DNA of 64,000 bases from Bradyrhizobium rifense (GCF_008123425.1 NZ_VSSS01000013.1:83811-147810), one strand, 5' to 3'; counted from the stretch's first letter, positions 9,722 through 19,923 are shown. Numbers and translations: made by a program. The notes: generated from the letters alone by a model not told the origin.

Positions 9722-11119
9722 ATGGAATTGCGTCTTTACGATACGCTGAGCCGGGAAAAGCGCGCCTTCGTGCCGCTCGATGCGAAGAACGTCCGCATGT
9801 ATGTCTGCGGACCGACCGTCTATGACTTCGCCCATATTGGCAATGCGCGGCCGGTGATCGTGTTCGACGTGCTGTTTCGCCTGCTCCGCCATCTCTATGG
9901 CGAGGCGCACGTCACATACGTCCGAAACATCACCGACGTCGACGACAAGATCAACGACCGCGCCGCGCGGGATTTTCCCGGCCTGCCGCTGAACGAGGCG
10001 ATCCGAAAGGTCACCGAGCAGACCGGCCAACAGTTTCACGCCGACGTCGATGCGCTTGGCGCGCTCCGGCCGAGCGTCGAGCCGCGCGCGACCGAGCATA
10101 TCGGCGAGATGCGCGAGATCATCGAACGGCTCATTGCCGGCGGCTTTGCCTATGCCGCCGAGGACCACGTGCTGTTCTCGCCGCAGGCGATGAACGCGGC
10201 CAACTCCGAACTGCCGCGCTATGGCGCACTGTCGAAGCGCTCGCTGGACGAGATGATCGCCGGCGCCCGCGTCGATGTCGCGCCCTACAAGCGCGACGCT
10301 ACCGACTTCGTGCTGTGGAAGCCGTCGAAGCCCGGCGAGCCGTCCTGGCCGTCGCCGGCCGGGATCAAGGCTGAGGGGCGCCCGGGCTGGCACGTCGAGT
10401 GCTCGGCCATGGCCTGGAAGCATCTCGGCGAGCAGTTCGACATCCATGGCGGCGGCATCGATCTCGTGTTTCCGCATCACGAGAACGAGGTCGCCCAGAC
10501 CTGCTGCGCCTTCCACCAGCAGCGCATGGCGAACTACTGGATGCACAATGGCTTCCTGCAGGTCGAGAGCGAGAAGATGTCGAAGAGCCTCGGCAACTTC
10601 ATCACCATCCACGAGCTGCTCGCGGACTGGCCGGGTGAGGTACTGCGCCTCAACATGCTGAAGACGCACTACACCTCGCCGATCGACTGGACCATGAAGT
10701 CGCTGGAGGAGAGCGCCAAGACGCTCAACGACTGGTATCGCTTTGCGGCCGATGTGGCGCCGTCCAAGCCGGCGACGTCAGTGGTCGACGCTTTGCTCGA
10801 CGACCTCAACACGCCGCAGGCGATCGCGGCTCTGCATGGTCTGCGCAATTCGTCCGACGCGGCCGGCCTTTCCGCATCGCTGCGTCTGCTGGGCTTCCTG
10901 TCCGAGAGCGTCGCGCAATGGGAGGGCCGGAAACGGAAGGCGAGCGGCGTCGACGCTGGCGAGATCGATCGCCTGATCGCAGAGCGCACGGCTGCGCGCG
11001 CGCGAAAGGACTTCAAGGAGTCCGATCGCATTCGTGACGAACTCGCGGTCAAGGGCGTGGTGATCAAGGACGGCAAGGACGCCGACGGCAAGCCGGTGAC
11101 GACCTGGGAGCTCGCGTGA
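9722..11119 (+). CDS. cysS: cysteinyl-tRNA synthetase
   Basis: Class I aminoacyl-tRNA synthetase of 465 residues that charges tRNA-Cys. It shows the zinc-site Cys in [10 protein letters not shown], the HIGN ATP-binding motif right after it, a second zinc ligand in [14 protein letters not shown], and the KMSKS loop (KMSKSLGNF). The C-terminal DALR-like domain is complete. The stop codon shares a base with the ATG of the downstream acetyltransferase (TGATG at 11117-11121), so they are translationally coupled. Confidence 0.96.
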   Translation: MELRLYDTLSREKRAFVPLDAKNVRMYVCGPTVYDFAHIGNARPVIVFDVLFRLLRHLYGEAHVTYVRNITDVDDKINDRAARDFPGLPLNEAIRKVTEQTGQQFHADVDALGALRPSVEPRATEHIGEMREIIERLIAGGFAYAAEDHVLFSPQAMNAANSELPRYGALSKRSLDEMIAGARVDVAPYKRDATDFVLWKPSKPGEPSWPSPAGIKAEGRPGWHVECSAMAWKHLGEQFDIHGGGIDLVFPHHENEVAQTCCAFHQQRMANYWMHNGFLQVESEKMSKSLGNFITIHELLADWPGEVLRLNMLKTHYTSPIDWTMKSLEESAKTLNDWYRFAADVAPSKPATSVVDALLDDLNTPQAIAALHGLRNSSDAAGLSASLRLLGFLSESVAQWEGRKRKASGVDAGEIDRLIAERTAARARKDFKESDRIRDELAVKGVVIKDGKDADGKPVTTWELA

Positions 11120-11628
11120 TGGCACAAGCGCATCCCAAGCCCGGCTTGCGGCCGTTTTTGCCGGCTGACGTTCCGATGCTGGCCGCGATCTTCACCGCGG
11201 CGGTCCAGGAGCTGACCGGCGACGACTACAGCGAGGCGCAGCAGGAGGCCTGGATGGCGGCGGCCGACGACGAAGAGTTCGGCAAGCGGCTTGCGGCCGA
11301 CCTGACGCTGATCGCCACGCTGGACGGCTCGCCCGTCGGCTTCGCGTCGCTGCGCGGCAAGGATCACATCCGCATGCTCTATGTGCATCCGGCCGTGGGT
11401 CGGCAGGGCATCGCGACCATGCTGGTCGATGCGCTGGAAAAGCTCGCCGGCGGCCGTGGCGCTGAGAAGCTGACGGTCGACGCCAGCGATACCGCGGAAG
11501 GCTTCTTCGCCAAGCGCGGTTATGTCGCCATGCAGCGCAATAGCATCACCGTCAACGACGAGTGGCTCGCCAACACCACCATGCAGAAGACGTTCGGCAC
11601 CGGCCCCGCATCGGGAGCGCTGCAATGA
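11119..11628 (+). CDS. GNAT-family N-acetyltransferase
   Basis: A 169-residue GNAT protein. The acetyl-CoA binding motif is in MLYVHPAVGRQGIATMLV (a Q/RxxGxG/A form) and a C-terminal FFAKRGYVA motif is typical of the fold. Substrate unknown. It overlaps cysS upstream and cimA downstream (ATGA at 11625-11628), so the three genes form a tightly coupled operon. Whether it modifies a small amine, an amino acid or a protein cannot be told from sequence. Confidence 0.85.
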   Translation: MAQAHPKPGLRPFLPADVPMLAAIFTAAVQELTGDDYSEAQQEAWMAAADDEEFGKRLAADLTLIATLDGSPVGFASLRGKDHIRMLYVHPAVGRQGIATMLVDALEKLAGGRGAEKLTVDASDTAEGFFAKRGYVAMQRNSITVNDEWLANTTMQKTFGTGPASGALQ

Positions 11629-13223
11629 GCAAGGAGCGTCTGTATCTGTTCGACACCACGCTGCGCGACGGTGCGCAGACCAACGGCGTCGACTTCACAC
11701 TGACCGACAAGCAGGTCATCGCGGCGATGCTCGACGAGCTCGGCATCGACTATGTCGAGGGCGGCTATCCCGGCGCCAATCCGCTCGACACCGAATTCTT
11801 CGGCAGCAAGCCGAAGCTCAACCATGCGCGCTTCACCGCCTTCGGCATGACGCGGCGGGCAGGGCGCTCGGTCTCCAACGATCCCGGCGTCGCCGGGCTT
11901 CTGGAAGCGAAGGCGGACGCGATCTGCTTCGTGGCAAAGTCCTCCGCGTATCAGGTGCGCGTTGCGCTTGAGACGACGAAGGAGGAAAACCTCGCCTCGA
12001 TCCGTGACAGCGTCGCAGCCGCAAAGGCTGCCGGCCGCGAGGTGATGCTCGACTGCGAGCACTTTTTCGATGGCTACAAGGAAGATGCGAGCTTCGCGCT
12101 CGCCTGCGCCAAGGCCGCCTATGAGGCCGGCGCACGCTGGGTGGTGCTGTGCGACACCAATGGCGGCACCATGCCGAACGAGATCGAGGCCATCGTCACC
12201 GAGGTGACCAAACACATCCCCGGCGACCACGTCGGCATCCACGCCCATAACGACACCGAGCAGGCGGTTGCGAATTCGCTGGCCGCGGTGCGCGCCGGTG
12301 CACGGCAGATCCAGGGCACGCTGAACGGACTCGGCGAGCGCTGCGGCAACGCCAACCTCTGCTCGCTGATTCCGACACTGAAATTGAAGAAGGAGTTTTC
12401 GGACGCCTTCGAAATCAGCGTCACGCCGGAGAAGCTGGCGACGCTCGTCAAAGTCTCGCGCACGCTCGACGACATGCTCAACCGCGTGCCGAACCGGCAT
12501 GCGGCCTATGTCGGCGAGAGCGCCTTCGTCACCAAGACCGGCATTCACGCCTCCGCCGTGATGAAGGATCCGCAGACCTATGAGCATGTGCTGCCGGAGA
12601 CCGTCGGCAATCATCGCAAGGTGCTGGTGTCCGACCAGGCCGGCCGCTCCAACGTCATGGCCGAGCTCGATCGGGCGGGCATCGCTTACGAGAAGAGCGA
12701 TCCGAAGCTGACGCGGCTGGTCGAGGAATTGAAGGAGCGCGAGGCGGCCGGCTACGCCTACGAATCCGCCAACGCCTCGTTCGATCTGTTGGCGCGCCGT
12801 ACGCTCGGCAAGGTCCCGCAATATTTCGAGGTCGAGCAGTTCGACGTCAATGTCGAGCAGCGTTACAACGCCCTTGGCGAGCGCGTCACTGTCGCGTTGG
12901 CCGTGGTCAAGGTCGACGTCGCCGGCGAGCATCTGATCTCGGCTGCCGAAGGCAACGGCCCCGTCAACGCGCTCGACGTCGCGCTGCGCAAGGATCTCGG
13001 CAAGTATCAGAAGTACATCGAGGGCCTGACGCTGATCGACTACCGCGTGCGTATCCTCAACGGCGGCACCGGCGCGGTCACGCGCGTCCTGATCGAGAGC
13101 GAGGATGAGAATGGCGATCGCTGGACCACGGTCGGCGTGTCCCCGAACATCATCGACGCCTCGTTCCAGGCGCTGATGGATTCGGTGATCTACAAGCTCG
13201 TGAAATCGGGTGCGCCGGCATAG
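11625..13223 (+). CDS. cimA: citramalate synthase
   Basis: A 532-residue (R)-citramalate synthase of the LeuA/HomA family. It condenses pyruvate and acetyl-CoA to citramalate, the entry to threonine-independent isoleucine synthesis. The aldolase-like TIM barrel begins with FDTTLRDGAQTNGV (metal-binding Asp), has the metal-binding IHAHNDTEQA, and the C-terminal third is the LeuA dimer/allosteric domain, which usually binds isoleucine. TRDG..QTNGV favours the citramalate synthase group over isopropylmalate synthase. The start overlaps the acetyltransferase stop. Confidence 0.9.
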   Translation: MSKERLYLFDTTLRDGAQTNGVDFTLTDKQVIAAMLDELGIDYVEGGYPGANPLDTEFFGSKPKLNHARFTAFGMTRRAGRSVSNDPGVAGLLEAKADAICFVAKSSAYQVRVALETTKEENLASIRDSVAAAKAAGREVMLDCEHFFDGYKEDASFALACAKAAYEAGARWVVLCDTNGGTMPNEIEAIVTEVTKHIPGDHVGIHAHNDTEQAVANSLAAVRAGARQIQGTLNGLGERCGNANLCSLIPTLKLKKEFSDAFEISVTPEKLATLVKVSRTLDDMLNRVPNRHAAYVGESAFVTKTGIHASAVMKDPQTYEHVLPETVGNHRKVLVSDQAGRSNVMAELDRAGIAYEKSDPKLTRLVEELKEREAAGYAYESANASFDLLARRTLGKVPQYFEVEQFDVNVEQRYNALGERVTVALAVVKVDVAGEHLISAAEGNGPVNALDVALRKDLGKYQKYIEGLTLIDYRVRILNGGTGAVTRVLIESEDENGDRWTTVGVSPNIIDASFQALMDSVIYKLVKSGAPA

Positions 13224-13240
13224 ATGTTGCCATTAGACAC

Positions 13241-13320
13241 CGTCATTGCGAGCGAAGCGAAGCAATCCAGGCTGTCTCCGCGGAAAGACTCTGGATTGCT
13301 TCGCTTCGCTCGCAATGACG
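13241..13320. repeat. perfect 30-bp inverted repeat (palindromic element)
   Basis: Two 30-bp arms (13241-13270 and 13291-13320) are perfect reverse complements around a 20-bp loop. The arm begins CGTCATTGCGAGCG and ends AGCAATCCAG. This matches the common Bradyrhizobium intergenic palindrome family. It lies 17 bp after the cimA stop and could act as a transcription terminator or mRNA 3'-end stabiliser. Confidence 0.9.
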
Positions 13321-13342
13321 AGGAGAGAGCGGAGCGCTAGCA

Positions 13343-13720
13343 ATGATCGACCACATCTCCGTCGGCGTCAGCGAGCTCGAACGCTCCGCAAGGTTCTATG
13401 AAGCCACGCTCGCCGCCCTTGGCCTCACCCGCCTCGTCACGCGACCGCGCACGGTCGGCTTCGGCAAGGCCTATCCCGAATTCTGGATCAATCTGCGCGA
13501 GGCGATGCCGCCTGTGCCGCCGGAGAGCGGCGTGCACATCTGCCTGCGGGCGAAGACAACCGCCGAGGTCGATGCGTTTCATGCAGCCGCGCTTGTAAGC
13601 GGCGGTGCATCCGACGGCGCGCCGGGCATTCGCCCGCACGACCGCGTGCGCTACTATGCGGCCTTCGTCGTCGATCCCGATGGTAACCGGATCGAGGCGG
13701 TGACGTTTCCGAACGAGTAG
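13343..13720 (+). CDS. VOC-family (glyoxalase/dioxygenase-like) protein
   Basis: A 125-residue single-module vicinal oxygen chelate protein. The beta-alpha-beta-beta-beta module starts MIDHISVGVSELERSARFYE and closes with VVDPDGNRIEAVTF, carrying the usual N-terminal His and C-terminal Glu metal ligands. The substrate is unknown; members include glyoxalase-like and resistance proteins. It is convergent with the LOG-family gene, with 4 bp between stops. Confidence 0.82.
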   Translation: MIDHISVGVSELERSARFYEATLAALGLTRLVTRPRTVGFGKAYPEFWINLREAMPPVPPESGVHICLRAKTTAEVDAFHAAALVSGGASDGAPGIRPHDRVRYYAAFVVDPDGNRIEAVTFPNE

Positions 13721-13724
13721 GGCG

Positions 13725-14330
13725 TCAGAGCTTGCGCGCGACGTCCGGGGAGAGCTGCTTTTCCGCCTCGGCGAGCTGTGCCACGGCGGCCTTCAGCTTC
13801 GGCAAGATCTCCTCGACGCGATCGGCCTTGAGGATGTCGACCGAAAGGCCGGCGCGGATGAACTCGGTCTGGCGCATATGCGACAGCAGCGAGAACAGCG
13901 GCTCCCAGAAATTGTCGAAATTGGCGAGCAGTACGGGCTTGGCGTGACGGCCGAGCTGCTTCCAGGTCAATTGCTCGACCAGCTCCTCCAGCGTGCCGAC
14001 GCCGCCCGGCAGCGCCACGAAGGCGTCGGAGCGCTCGAACATCAGCCGCTTGCGCTCGTGCATGTCGGGAGTGACGATCATTTCCTGCACGCGGGTCAGC
14101 GCATTCTCGCGCTTCCGCAGGAACTCAGGAATGATGCCGGTGACGGTGCCGCCGTGATCGAGCACGGAGGTCGCGACCGAGCCCATCAGGCCAAGCGAGC
14201 CGCCGCCATAGACCAGGCGGATGTTGTTCTCGGCGAGCGCCTTGCCGAACGCCTTGGCGCCTTCGGTGAAGTGGGGATTGGTTCCGGGACCGGAGCCGCA
14301 ATAGACACAGACGGTTTTGATCGTGCTCAT
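13725..14330 (-). CDS. LOG-family protein (TIGR00730)
   Basis: A 201-residue Rossmann-fold protein of the LOG (lysine decarboxylase-like) family. It has the N-terminal VCVYCGSG, the family motif PGGVGTLEE and the R/E-containing MHERKR loop. Characterised members are nucleoside 5'-monophosphate phosphoribohydrolases; some plant-associated ones release free cytokinin, others act in nucleotide salvage. Which applies here cannot be told from sequence. An ATG at 14339 would add three residues. Confidence 0.9.
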   Translation of the reverse strand: MSTIKTVCVYCGSGPGTNPHFTEGAKAFGKALAENNIRLVYGGGSLGLMGSVATSVLDHGGTVTGIIPEFLRKRENALTRVQEMIVTPDMHERKRLMFERSDAFVALPGGVGTLEELVEQLTWKQLGRHAKPVLLANFDNFWEPLFSLLSHMRQTEFIRAGLSVDILKADRVEEILPKLKAAVAQLAEAEKQLSPDVARKL

Positions 14331-14530
14331 TGGTGCCATGATGCATTGCAGCGAAGGGGCGTCAAGCCCAATCGGTGATTCGGGTCACCCGGAAATCTAC
14401 CGGTAAATGGCGACAAACAATCGAGGATTCGCCATCTGGCGGGGTGCGCTGGCCCCCGGAAGCTTCTATATGACGAGCGAAAACAGTTAATCGCAACGCG
14501 CCCGCATCCGGCGGGCCTTCAGGTTTCTTG

Positions 14531-16486
14531 ATGAGCCCACCTCATTTGCCAGATGTCGCCGACGTGCCCGAGCCTGCCGGCGGACCGCTGGAGCGGGCCA
14601 CCCTGATGGGCACGCTGGCGCATCTGTGGCCCTATATCTGGCCGGGCGACCGTTACGACCTGAAGATGCGGGTGGTCTGGTCGATGGTGCTGCTGCTGGC
14701 CGCCAAGCTGATCACGCTGACGGTGCCGTTCAGCTTCAAATGGGCAACCGACGCGCTCACCGGCGCCAACACCGCGCCAGTGCAAGCCAGCAACTGGCAT
14801 CTCTGGGTGATCGCGTCGCCGCTGCTCCTGACCGCGAGCTACGGCGTCATGCGCATCGTCATGGCGGTGCTGACGCAATGGCGCGACGGCATCTTTGCCC
14901 GCGTCGCCATGCATGCGGTGCGCAAGCTCGCGACCATCACCTTCGTCCACATGCACGAGCTGTCGCTGCGCTTTCATCTCGAGCGCAAGACCGGCGGCCT
15001 GACGCGCGTGCTCGAGCGCGGCCGCGAAGGCATCGAGGTCATCGTGCGCATGGTGATCCTGCAGCTGATCCCGACCATCGTCGAGGTCACGCTCTTGATG
15101 GCCGTGCTGCTCTGGCAGTTCGACTGGCGCTATGTGGCCGCAACGCTGATCACGGTCACGGTCTACATGTACTACACCTACGTTGCGACCGAGTGGCGCA
15201 TCGGCATCCGCCGCAAGATGAACGATTCCGACACCGAGGCGAACACCAAGGCGATCGACTCGCTGCTCAACTACGAGACCGTCAAATATTTCAGCGCCGA
15301 GGCCCGTGAAGCGCAGCGCTACGACAAGTCGGTCGCGCGCTACGAGGACGCGAGCATCCACACCTACACCTCGCTCGCGGTGCTCAACACCGGGCAGGCC
15401 GTGATCTTCACGCTGGGCCTGACCGCGACCATGCTGATGTGTGCGATCGGCGTGCGCAACGGCACCAACACGGTCGGCGATTTCGTGCTGGTCAATGCCA
15501 TGATGATCCAGCTCTACCAACCCCTGAATTTCATGGGCATGGTCTATCGCGAGATCAAGCAGGCGATCATCGACATCGAGAAGATGTTCGGCGTGATCGG
15601 CCGCGAGGCCGAGATCAAGGATGAGCCCGGCGCGCAGCCGCTGGTCGTCTCCGCCGGCACGGTGCGTTTCGAGGACGTGCGCTTTGCCTATGAGCCGACG
15701 CGGCCGATCCTCAAAGGCATCAGCTTCGAGGTGCCGGCCGGCAAGACGGTGGCGATCGTCGGCCCGTCCGGCGCCGGCAAGTCGACCATCTCCCGGCTGC
15801 TGTTCCGCCTCTACGACATCTCCGGCGGCAGGATTTTGATCGACGGCCAGGACATCCGCGAGGTCACGCAGGCGAGCTTGCGCGCCTCCATCGGCATGGT
15901 GCCGCAGGACACGGTGCTGTTCAACGACACCATCCGCTATAACATTCGTTACGGCCGCTGGGACGCTGGCGATGCCGAGGTCGAGGAGGCGGCGCGGCTG
16001 GCGCAGATCGACCATTTCATCCGCATGGCGCCGATGGGCTACGAGACCCAGGTCGGCGAGCGCGGCCTGAAACTGTCCGGCGGCGAGAAGCAGCGCGTCG
16101 CGATCGCGCGCACCGTGCTGAAGGCCCCGCCGATCCTGGTGCTGGACGAGGCGACCTCGGCGCTCGACACCCACACCGAGCACGAGATCCAGGACGCGCT
16201 CGACCGCGTGGCGAAGAATCGCACCTCGCTCGTGATCGCCCACCGGCTCTCGACCATCGTCGGTGCCGACGAGATCATCGTGCTGGACCAGGGCCGCATC
16301 TCCGAGCGTGGCACCCATGCCAGCCTGCTCGCACAGGGCGGACTCTACGCCAGCATGTGGAACAGGCAGCGCGAGGCCGAGGCCGCACGTGAGAAACTGG
16401 CCCGGATGGCCGACAGCAGCGAGGCGCCCAACCGGGAGCCGCCGCCGGTCGAGGATGCTCTTACGGCGCAGGCGGCCGCGGAGTGA
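14531..16486 (+). CDS. Atm1/HMT1-type ABC exporter (fused permease-ATPase)
   Basis: A 651-residue half-transporter. The N-terminal exporter-type membrane domain has six helices (about residues 50-330). The C-terminal ATPase has Walker A GPSGAGKST, signature LSGGEKQR, Walker B ILVLDEATSALD and the H-loop VIAHRLST. The long N-terminal lead and sequence place it with Atm1/HMT1-type exporters, which export glutathione-linked species and affect Fe-S and heavy-metal homeostasis. I chose the ATG at 14531 over the TTG just before it. No accessory protein is adjacent. Confidence 0.9.
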   Translation: MSPPHLPDVADVPEPAGGPLERATLMGTLAHLWPYIWPGDRYDLKMRVVWSMVLLLAAKLITLTVPFSFKWATDALTGANTAPVQASNWHLWVIASPLLLTASYGVMRIVMAVLTQWRDGIFARVAMHAVRKLATITFVHMHELSLRFHLERKTGGLTRVLERGREGIEVIVRMVILQLIPTIVEVTLLMAVLLWQFDWRYVAATLITVTVYMYYTYVATEWRIGIRRKMNDSDTEANTKAIDSLLNYETVKYFSAEAREAQRYDKSVARYEDASIHTYTSLAVLNTGQAVIFTLGLTATMLMCAIGVRNGTNTVGDFVLVNAMMIQLYQPLNFMGMVYREIKQAIIDIEKMFGVIGREAEIKDEPGAQPLVVSAGTVRFEDVRFAYEPTRPILKGISFEVPAGKTVAIVGPSGAGKSTISRLLFRLYDISGGRILIDGQDIREVTQASLRASIGMVPQDTVLFNDTIRYNIRYGRWDAGDAEVEEAARLAQIDHFIRMAPMGYETQVGERGLKLSGGEKQRVAIARTVLKAPPILVLDEATSALDTHTEHEIQDALDRVAKNRTSLVIAHRLSTIVGADEIIVLDQGRISERGTHASLLAQGGLYASMWNRQREAEAAREKLARMADSSEAPNREPPPVEDALTAQAAAE

Positions 16487-16570
16487 CCTTGTCTCCAGTG
16501 CCAACTCTGGCCTAAACAACCCCACCGCGCGAGACGACCCGCGCCAGCAACTCCTGAGCGGCAGATAGCG

Positions 16571-17269
16571 ATGTCCATTCTCGATTCGATCCAGCGTCAG
16601 ATCCCGCCGATCCATAAGGAGGGCTACCCCTTCATCGGCATCTTCGCGGCGGTGAGCATCTTCCTGATGTGGCTGTGGTCGCCGCTGGGGTGGATCGGCA
16701 CGATCCTGACCGTCTGGTGCGCGCTGTTCTTCCGCGATCCCGTGCGCGTGACGCCGGTGCGCGACGGGCTCGTGGTGTCGCCCGCCGACGGCCGCGTCTC
16801 GATGATCACCATGGCGCTGCCGCCGGCCGAGCTCGGGCTCGGCGACCGGCCGCTGCCGCGCATCTCGGTCTTCATGAGCGTGTTCAACTGCCACGTGAAC
16901 CGCAGCCCTGTGGCGGGGAGGGTAGACCGCATCGCCTATCGGCCCGGCTTGTTCATCAATGCCGAGCTCGACAAGGCGAGCGAGGACAATGAGCGCAATT
17001 CGCTGGTGATCTCGACGCCGCAGGGCCGCATCGGCGTGATCCAGATCGCAGGCCTCATCGCAAAACGCATCGTCTGCTTCGTCAAGGAAGGCCAGGCGGT
17101 CGGCGCCGGCGAGCGGTTTGGCCTGATCCGCTTCGGCTCGCGGCTCGACGTCTACCTGCCTGTCGGCACCAAGGCGCTGGTCTCGGAAGGACAAACGGCG
17201 ATCGCCGGCGAGACCATCCTGGCCGATCTCACCGGAGACGACCCGAACCGCGCCTATCGCGCCAATTAA
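16571..17269 (+). CDS. psd: phosphatidylserine decarboxylase (short form)
   Basis: A 232-residue proenzyme of the short, rhizobial/archaeal type, making phosphatidylethanolamine from phosphatidylserine. One or two N-terminal membrane helices are followed by the catalytic domain. The self-cleavage Gly-Ser is in [11 protein letters not shown] (Gly189-Ser190), where Ser becomes the pyruvoyl group; SPADGRVS and [11 protein letters not shown] are conserved. pssA follows about 90 bp later, so precursor synthesis and decarboxylation are genetically linked. Confidence 0.94.
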   Translation: MSILDSIQRQIPPIHKEGYPFIGIFAAVSIFLMWLWSPLGWIGTILTVWCALFFRDPVRVTPVRDGLVVSPADGRVSMITMALPPAELGLGDRPLPRISVFMSVFNCHVNRSPVAGRVDRIAYRPGLFINAELDKASEDNERNSLVISTPQGRIGVIQIAGLIAKRIVCFVKEGQAVGAGERFGLIRFGSRLDVYLPVGTKALVSEGQTAIAGETILADLTGDDPNRAYRAN

Positions 17270-17356
17270 CCAAGAAGCCGCTATCGGGGGCCTTCCGGCG
17301 CAATGGCGGAGGGGAAAACGGCTTGCTATATCTCGCCTTCAGGTGAGGACGAGCCA

Positions 17357-18241
17357 ATGACGCCCTACGACTACCGAGATCCCGATATTCGCCGCCGGCG
17401 GTTCCGCCCGATCCCGGTGCGGATGCTGGTGCCCAACGTGATCACGCTGCTGGCGATCTGCGCCGGCCTCACCTCGATCCGGCTGTCGATCGAGGGGCGG
17501 ATGTCGCTCGCCGTCTACGCCATCGTGTTCGCGGCCGCGCTCGACGGCATCGATGGCCGCGTCGCGCGCCTGATCAAGGGTCAGTCGAAGTTCGGCGCAG
17601 AGCTCGACAGCCTCGCCGATTTCGTCAATTTCGGGGTCGCCCCCGGCCTGATGCTGTACTTCTGGCAGCTGCACGAGCTCGGCAATGCCGGCTGGATCGC
17701 CGCGATGGTGTTCGCGATCTCCGGTGGCCTGCGTCTGGCGCGCTTCAATGCCACGCTTGATGATCCGAACAAGCCGGCGTTCGCCGCCAATTTCTTCACC
17801 GGAATGCCGGCGCCGGCCGGCGCCATCACCGTGATGTTGCCGATCTACGCGGCGTTTCTCGATCTCGGCCGCTGGCCCGTTGCGGTCACGGCGGCCTATA
17901 CACTGGTGATTGCCTTCCTGATGGTGTCGCGGCTGCCGGTGTTCTCAGGCAAGACCAAGCGCATGCGGGTGTCGCCCGAACTGGTGCTGCCCGCGTTCGT
18001 TGCGGTGATCGTCTTCATCGCGATTTTGATCGCCTATCCCTGGCACGTGCTGTCGGTCGGTACGATGCTCTATCTGCTCGGTCTGCCACTCGGCTACAAA
18101 TCCTACCGCGATCAGGCCCGCGCGACGGAAGCGGCAGCGCCAGTGGGCGGCGAGGTCTCGTCGCCGCCGTCGGCGCCGACAATGGCCAGCCGGTCTGAGC
18201 CGCCGCACGACGAGGACGACCGGCCGGGACGACTGCACTGA
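17357..18241 (+). CDS. pssA: CDP-diacylglycerol-serine O-phosphatidyltransferase
   Basis: A 294-residue membrane enzyme making phosphatidylserine from CDP-diacylglycerol and serine. The CDP-alcohol phosphotransferase signature reads DGIDGRVARL...GAELDSLAD, and about eight membrane helices follow. I chose the ATG at 17357 because GGTGAGGA lies just upstream and the protein then starts at the conserved segment; an in-frame ATG at 17303 would add a hydrophilic lead. It acts with psd upstream in phosphatidylethanolamine synthesis. Confidence 0.93.
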   Translation: MTPYDYRDPDIRRRRFRPIPVRMLVPNVITLLAICAGLTSIRLSIEGRMSLAVYAIVFAAALDGIDGRVARLIKGQSKFGAELDSLADFVNFGVAPGLMLYFWQLHELGNAGWIAAMVFAISGGLRLARFNATLDDPNKPAFAANFFTGMPAPAGAITVMLPIYAAFLDLGRWPVAVTAAYTLVIAFLMVSRLPVFSGKTKRMRVSPELVLPAFVAVIVFIAILIAYPWHVLSVGTMLYLLGLPLGYKSYRDQARATEAAAPVGGEVSSPPSAPTMASRSEPPHDEDDRPGRLH

Positions 18242-18363
18242 GCGATCGCATGCGGATATCTGCCATGAGAGCGCCTGAGTTGGGTTGAGGCCCGATCTCG
18301 GCTATATCGCCCTGTGCCGGCGGCACCGCGCCAACAGCGGCCGCCAATCTGGGAGATAACGCC

Positions 18364-19083
18364 GTGACCAATACCGCGACCGGGCCGCTGCCCGCTTCCG
18401 TCCTCGAAGCGCTGGGCCGCTATGACACGCCGACGATCTGCAACGCCATGGAGATCGTGGCGCCCGAGCGCCGCCTGATCGGCTACACCACCAAGCAGCT
18501 GGTCTGCCCGTTCCCGGACCTGCCGCCGATTGTCGGCTACGCCCGCACCGTCGCGATCCGCTCGGTGTTGAAATCGTCGCTGCCGGCCGAAGAACAGTCG
18601 AAGCGCCGCATCGAATATTACGAATATGTTGGCACCGGCCACGGGCCGCGCATCACGGTGATCCAGGACATCGACGGCCATGACGTCGGCTACGGCGCGT
18701 TCTGGGGCGAGGTGCAGAGCAACGTGCACAAGGCGCTCGGTTGCCTCGGCGTCATCACCGACGGCTCGATCCGCGACATTCCGCAATGGGCCCCGGGCTT
18801 CCAGGCGCTGGCCGGCTCGATCGGCCCGTCGCATGCCTGGGTGCATGCCGAGAGCTTTGGCGGCGAGGTGCGTGTCGCCGGCATGACCGTGAAGTCGGAC
18901 GATCTGATCCATGCCGACCAGCACGGCGCCATCGTGATCCCGCTCGACGTCGCAGCAAAACTCCCCGAGGCCGCCGAGCTCTGCGGCCGCCGCGAGACGC
19001 CGATCCTCGAGATCGCGCGCAGCCCCGACTTCTCGCTGGAGAAGCTCAAGGCCGCGCTGAAGCGCTCGGCGGAGATCCACTAA
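18364..19083 (+). CDS. RraA-family / HMG-CHA aldolase-like protein
   Basis: A 239-residue protein of the RraA-like fold. It carries the divalent-metal/substrate motif GVITDGSIRD (G-x3-D-G-x2-R-D), which in class II 4-hydroxy-4-methyl-2-oxoglutarate/4-carboxy-4-hydroxy-2-oxoadipate aldolases binds metal and pyruvate. That favours an aldolase or lyase over RNase E regulation, but the substrate is unknown. It starts with GTG at 18364. The SDR gene begins 15 bp after its stop, suggesting co-transcription. Confidence 0.82.
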   Translation: MTNTATGPLPASVLEALGRYDTPTICNAMEIVAPERRLIGYTTKQLVCPFPDLPPIVGYARTVAIRSVLKSSLPAEEQSKRRIEYYEYVGTGHGPRITVIQDIDGHDVGYGAFWGEVQSNVHKALGCLGVITDGSIRDIPQWAPGFQALAGSIGPSHAWVHAESFGGEVRVAGMTVKSDDLIHADQHGAIVIPLDVAAKLPEAAELCGRRETPILEIARSPDFSLEKLKAALKRSAEIH

Positions 19084-19098
19084 TTTCGGAGTAGCTCC

Positions 19099-19923
19099 AT
19101 GGACATGCGCGGCAAGACGGTTCTGATCACGGGCTCGACCGATGGTGTCGGGCGCTATGTCGCGAACCGCCTTGCCGCCGAAGGCGCGCTTGTCCTGATC
19201 CATGGCCGCGATGTGGCGCGAGCGAAAGCGCTGATCGATGAGATCGTGAAGGCTGGCCACGCTGCGCCGACCTTCTATCAAGCCGATCTGTCGTCGATGG
19301 CTGGCACGCGCGCGCTCGCCGCGGCCGTGACGCGGGATCATCAACGCCTCGACGTCTTCGTCAGCAACGCCGGCATCGGCTCGCAGAATGGCGGTTCGCA
19401 ACGGCAGGAAAGCCGCGACGGCCACGAGCTACGTTTCGCCGTAAACTATCTCTCCGGCTTTCTGCTCGTCCATCTGCTGCTGCCGTTGCTGACGGCCGCC
19501 GCGCCGTCGCGCATCGTCAATGTCGCTTCGCTCGGCCAGCATCCGATCGATTTTGACGACGTCATGATCACGAAGGGCTACAGCGGCTCGCGCGCCTATG
19601 CGCAGAGCAAGCTGTCGCAGATCATGTTCACGGTCGATCTCGCGGCCGAGCTGAAGGACGCCGGCATCACCGTGAATTCGTTGCATCCGGCGACCTACAT
19701 GAACACGACGATGGTGCGCGCCGGCGGCATCACGCCGATGTCGACGGTGGAGCAGGGTGGTGCTGCGATCCTGCATCTCGTCCAGGGCGACGATGTCGCG
19801 GGCAAGAGCGGCCTGTTCTTCAACGGCATGAACGAGGCGCGCGCCAATCCGCAGGCCTATGACGCCGATGCGCGCAGGCGCCTGCGCGCACTCAGCCTGG
19901 ATCTGACGGGACTGTCGTCCTGA
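19099..19923 (+). CDS. short-chain dehydrogenase/reductase
   Basis: A 274-residue SDR with the nucleotide-binding TGSTDGVGR, NAGIG, the catalytic Ser in VNVASLG and the catalytic Tyr-Lys in YAQSK. The sequence resembles retinol-dehydrogenase/WW-domain-oxidoreductase-like SDRs, which use NADP(H). The substrate is unknown. It probably shares a transcript with the RraA-like gene, and a terminator hairpin follows. Confidence 0.88.
   Translation: MDMRGKTVLITGSTDGVGRYVANRLAAEGALVLIHGRDVARAKALIDEIVKAGHAAPTFYQADLSSMAGTRALAAAVTRDHQRLDVFVSNAGIGSQNGGSQRQESRDGHELRFAVNYLSGFLLVHLLLPLLTAAAPSRIVNVASLGQHPIDFDDVMITKGYSGSRAYAQSKLSQIMFTVDLAAELKDAGITVNSLHPATYMNTTMVRAGGITPMSTVEQGGAAILHLVQGDDVAGKSGLFFNGMNEARANPQAYDADARRRLRALSLDLTGLSS

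Noticed and set aside
9489..9749. 86-codon frame upstream of cysS
   Set aside because: It overlaps the cysS start in another frame, has no ribosome site and no protein-like pattern; the region is better seen as a divergent promoter area.
13241..13320. Possible CRISPR unit
   Set aside because: Only one inverted pair without regularly spaced direct repeats; it is a palindromic interspersed element.
14519..17194. 891-codon open frame on the minus strand
   Set aside because: It lies antisense to the clearly coding ABC exporter and psd genes; long antisense frames are common in GC-rich DNA, and its translation has a low-complexity His/Arg/Asp pattern with no domain.
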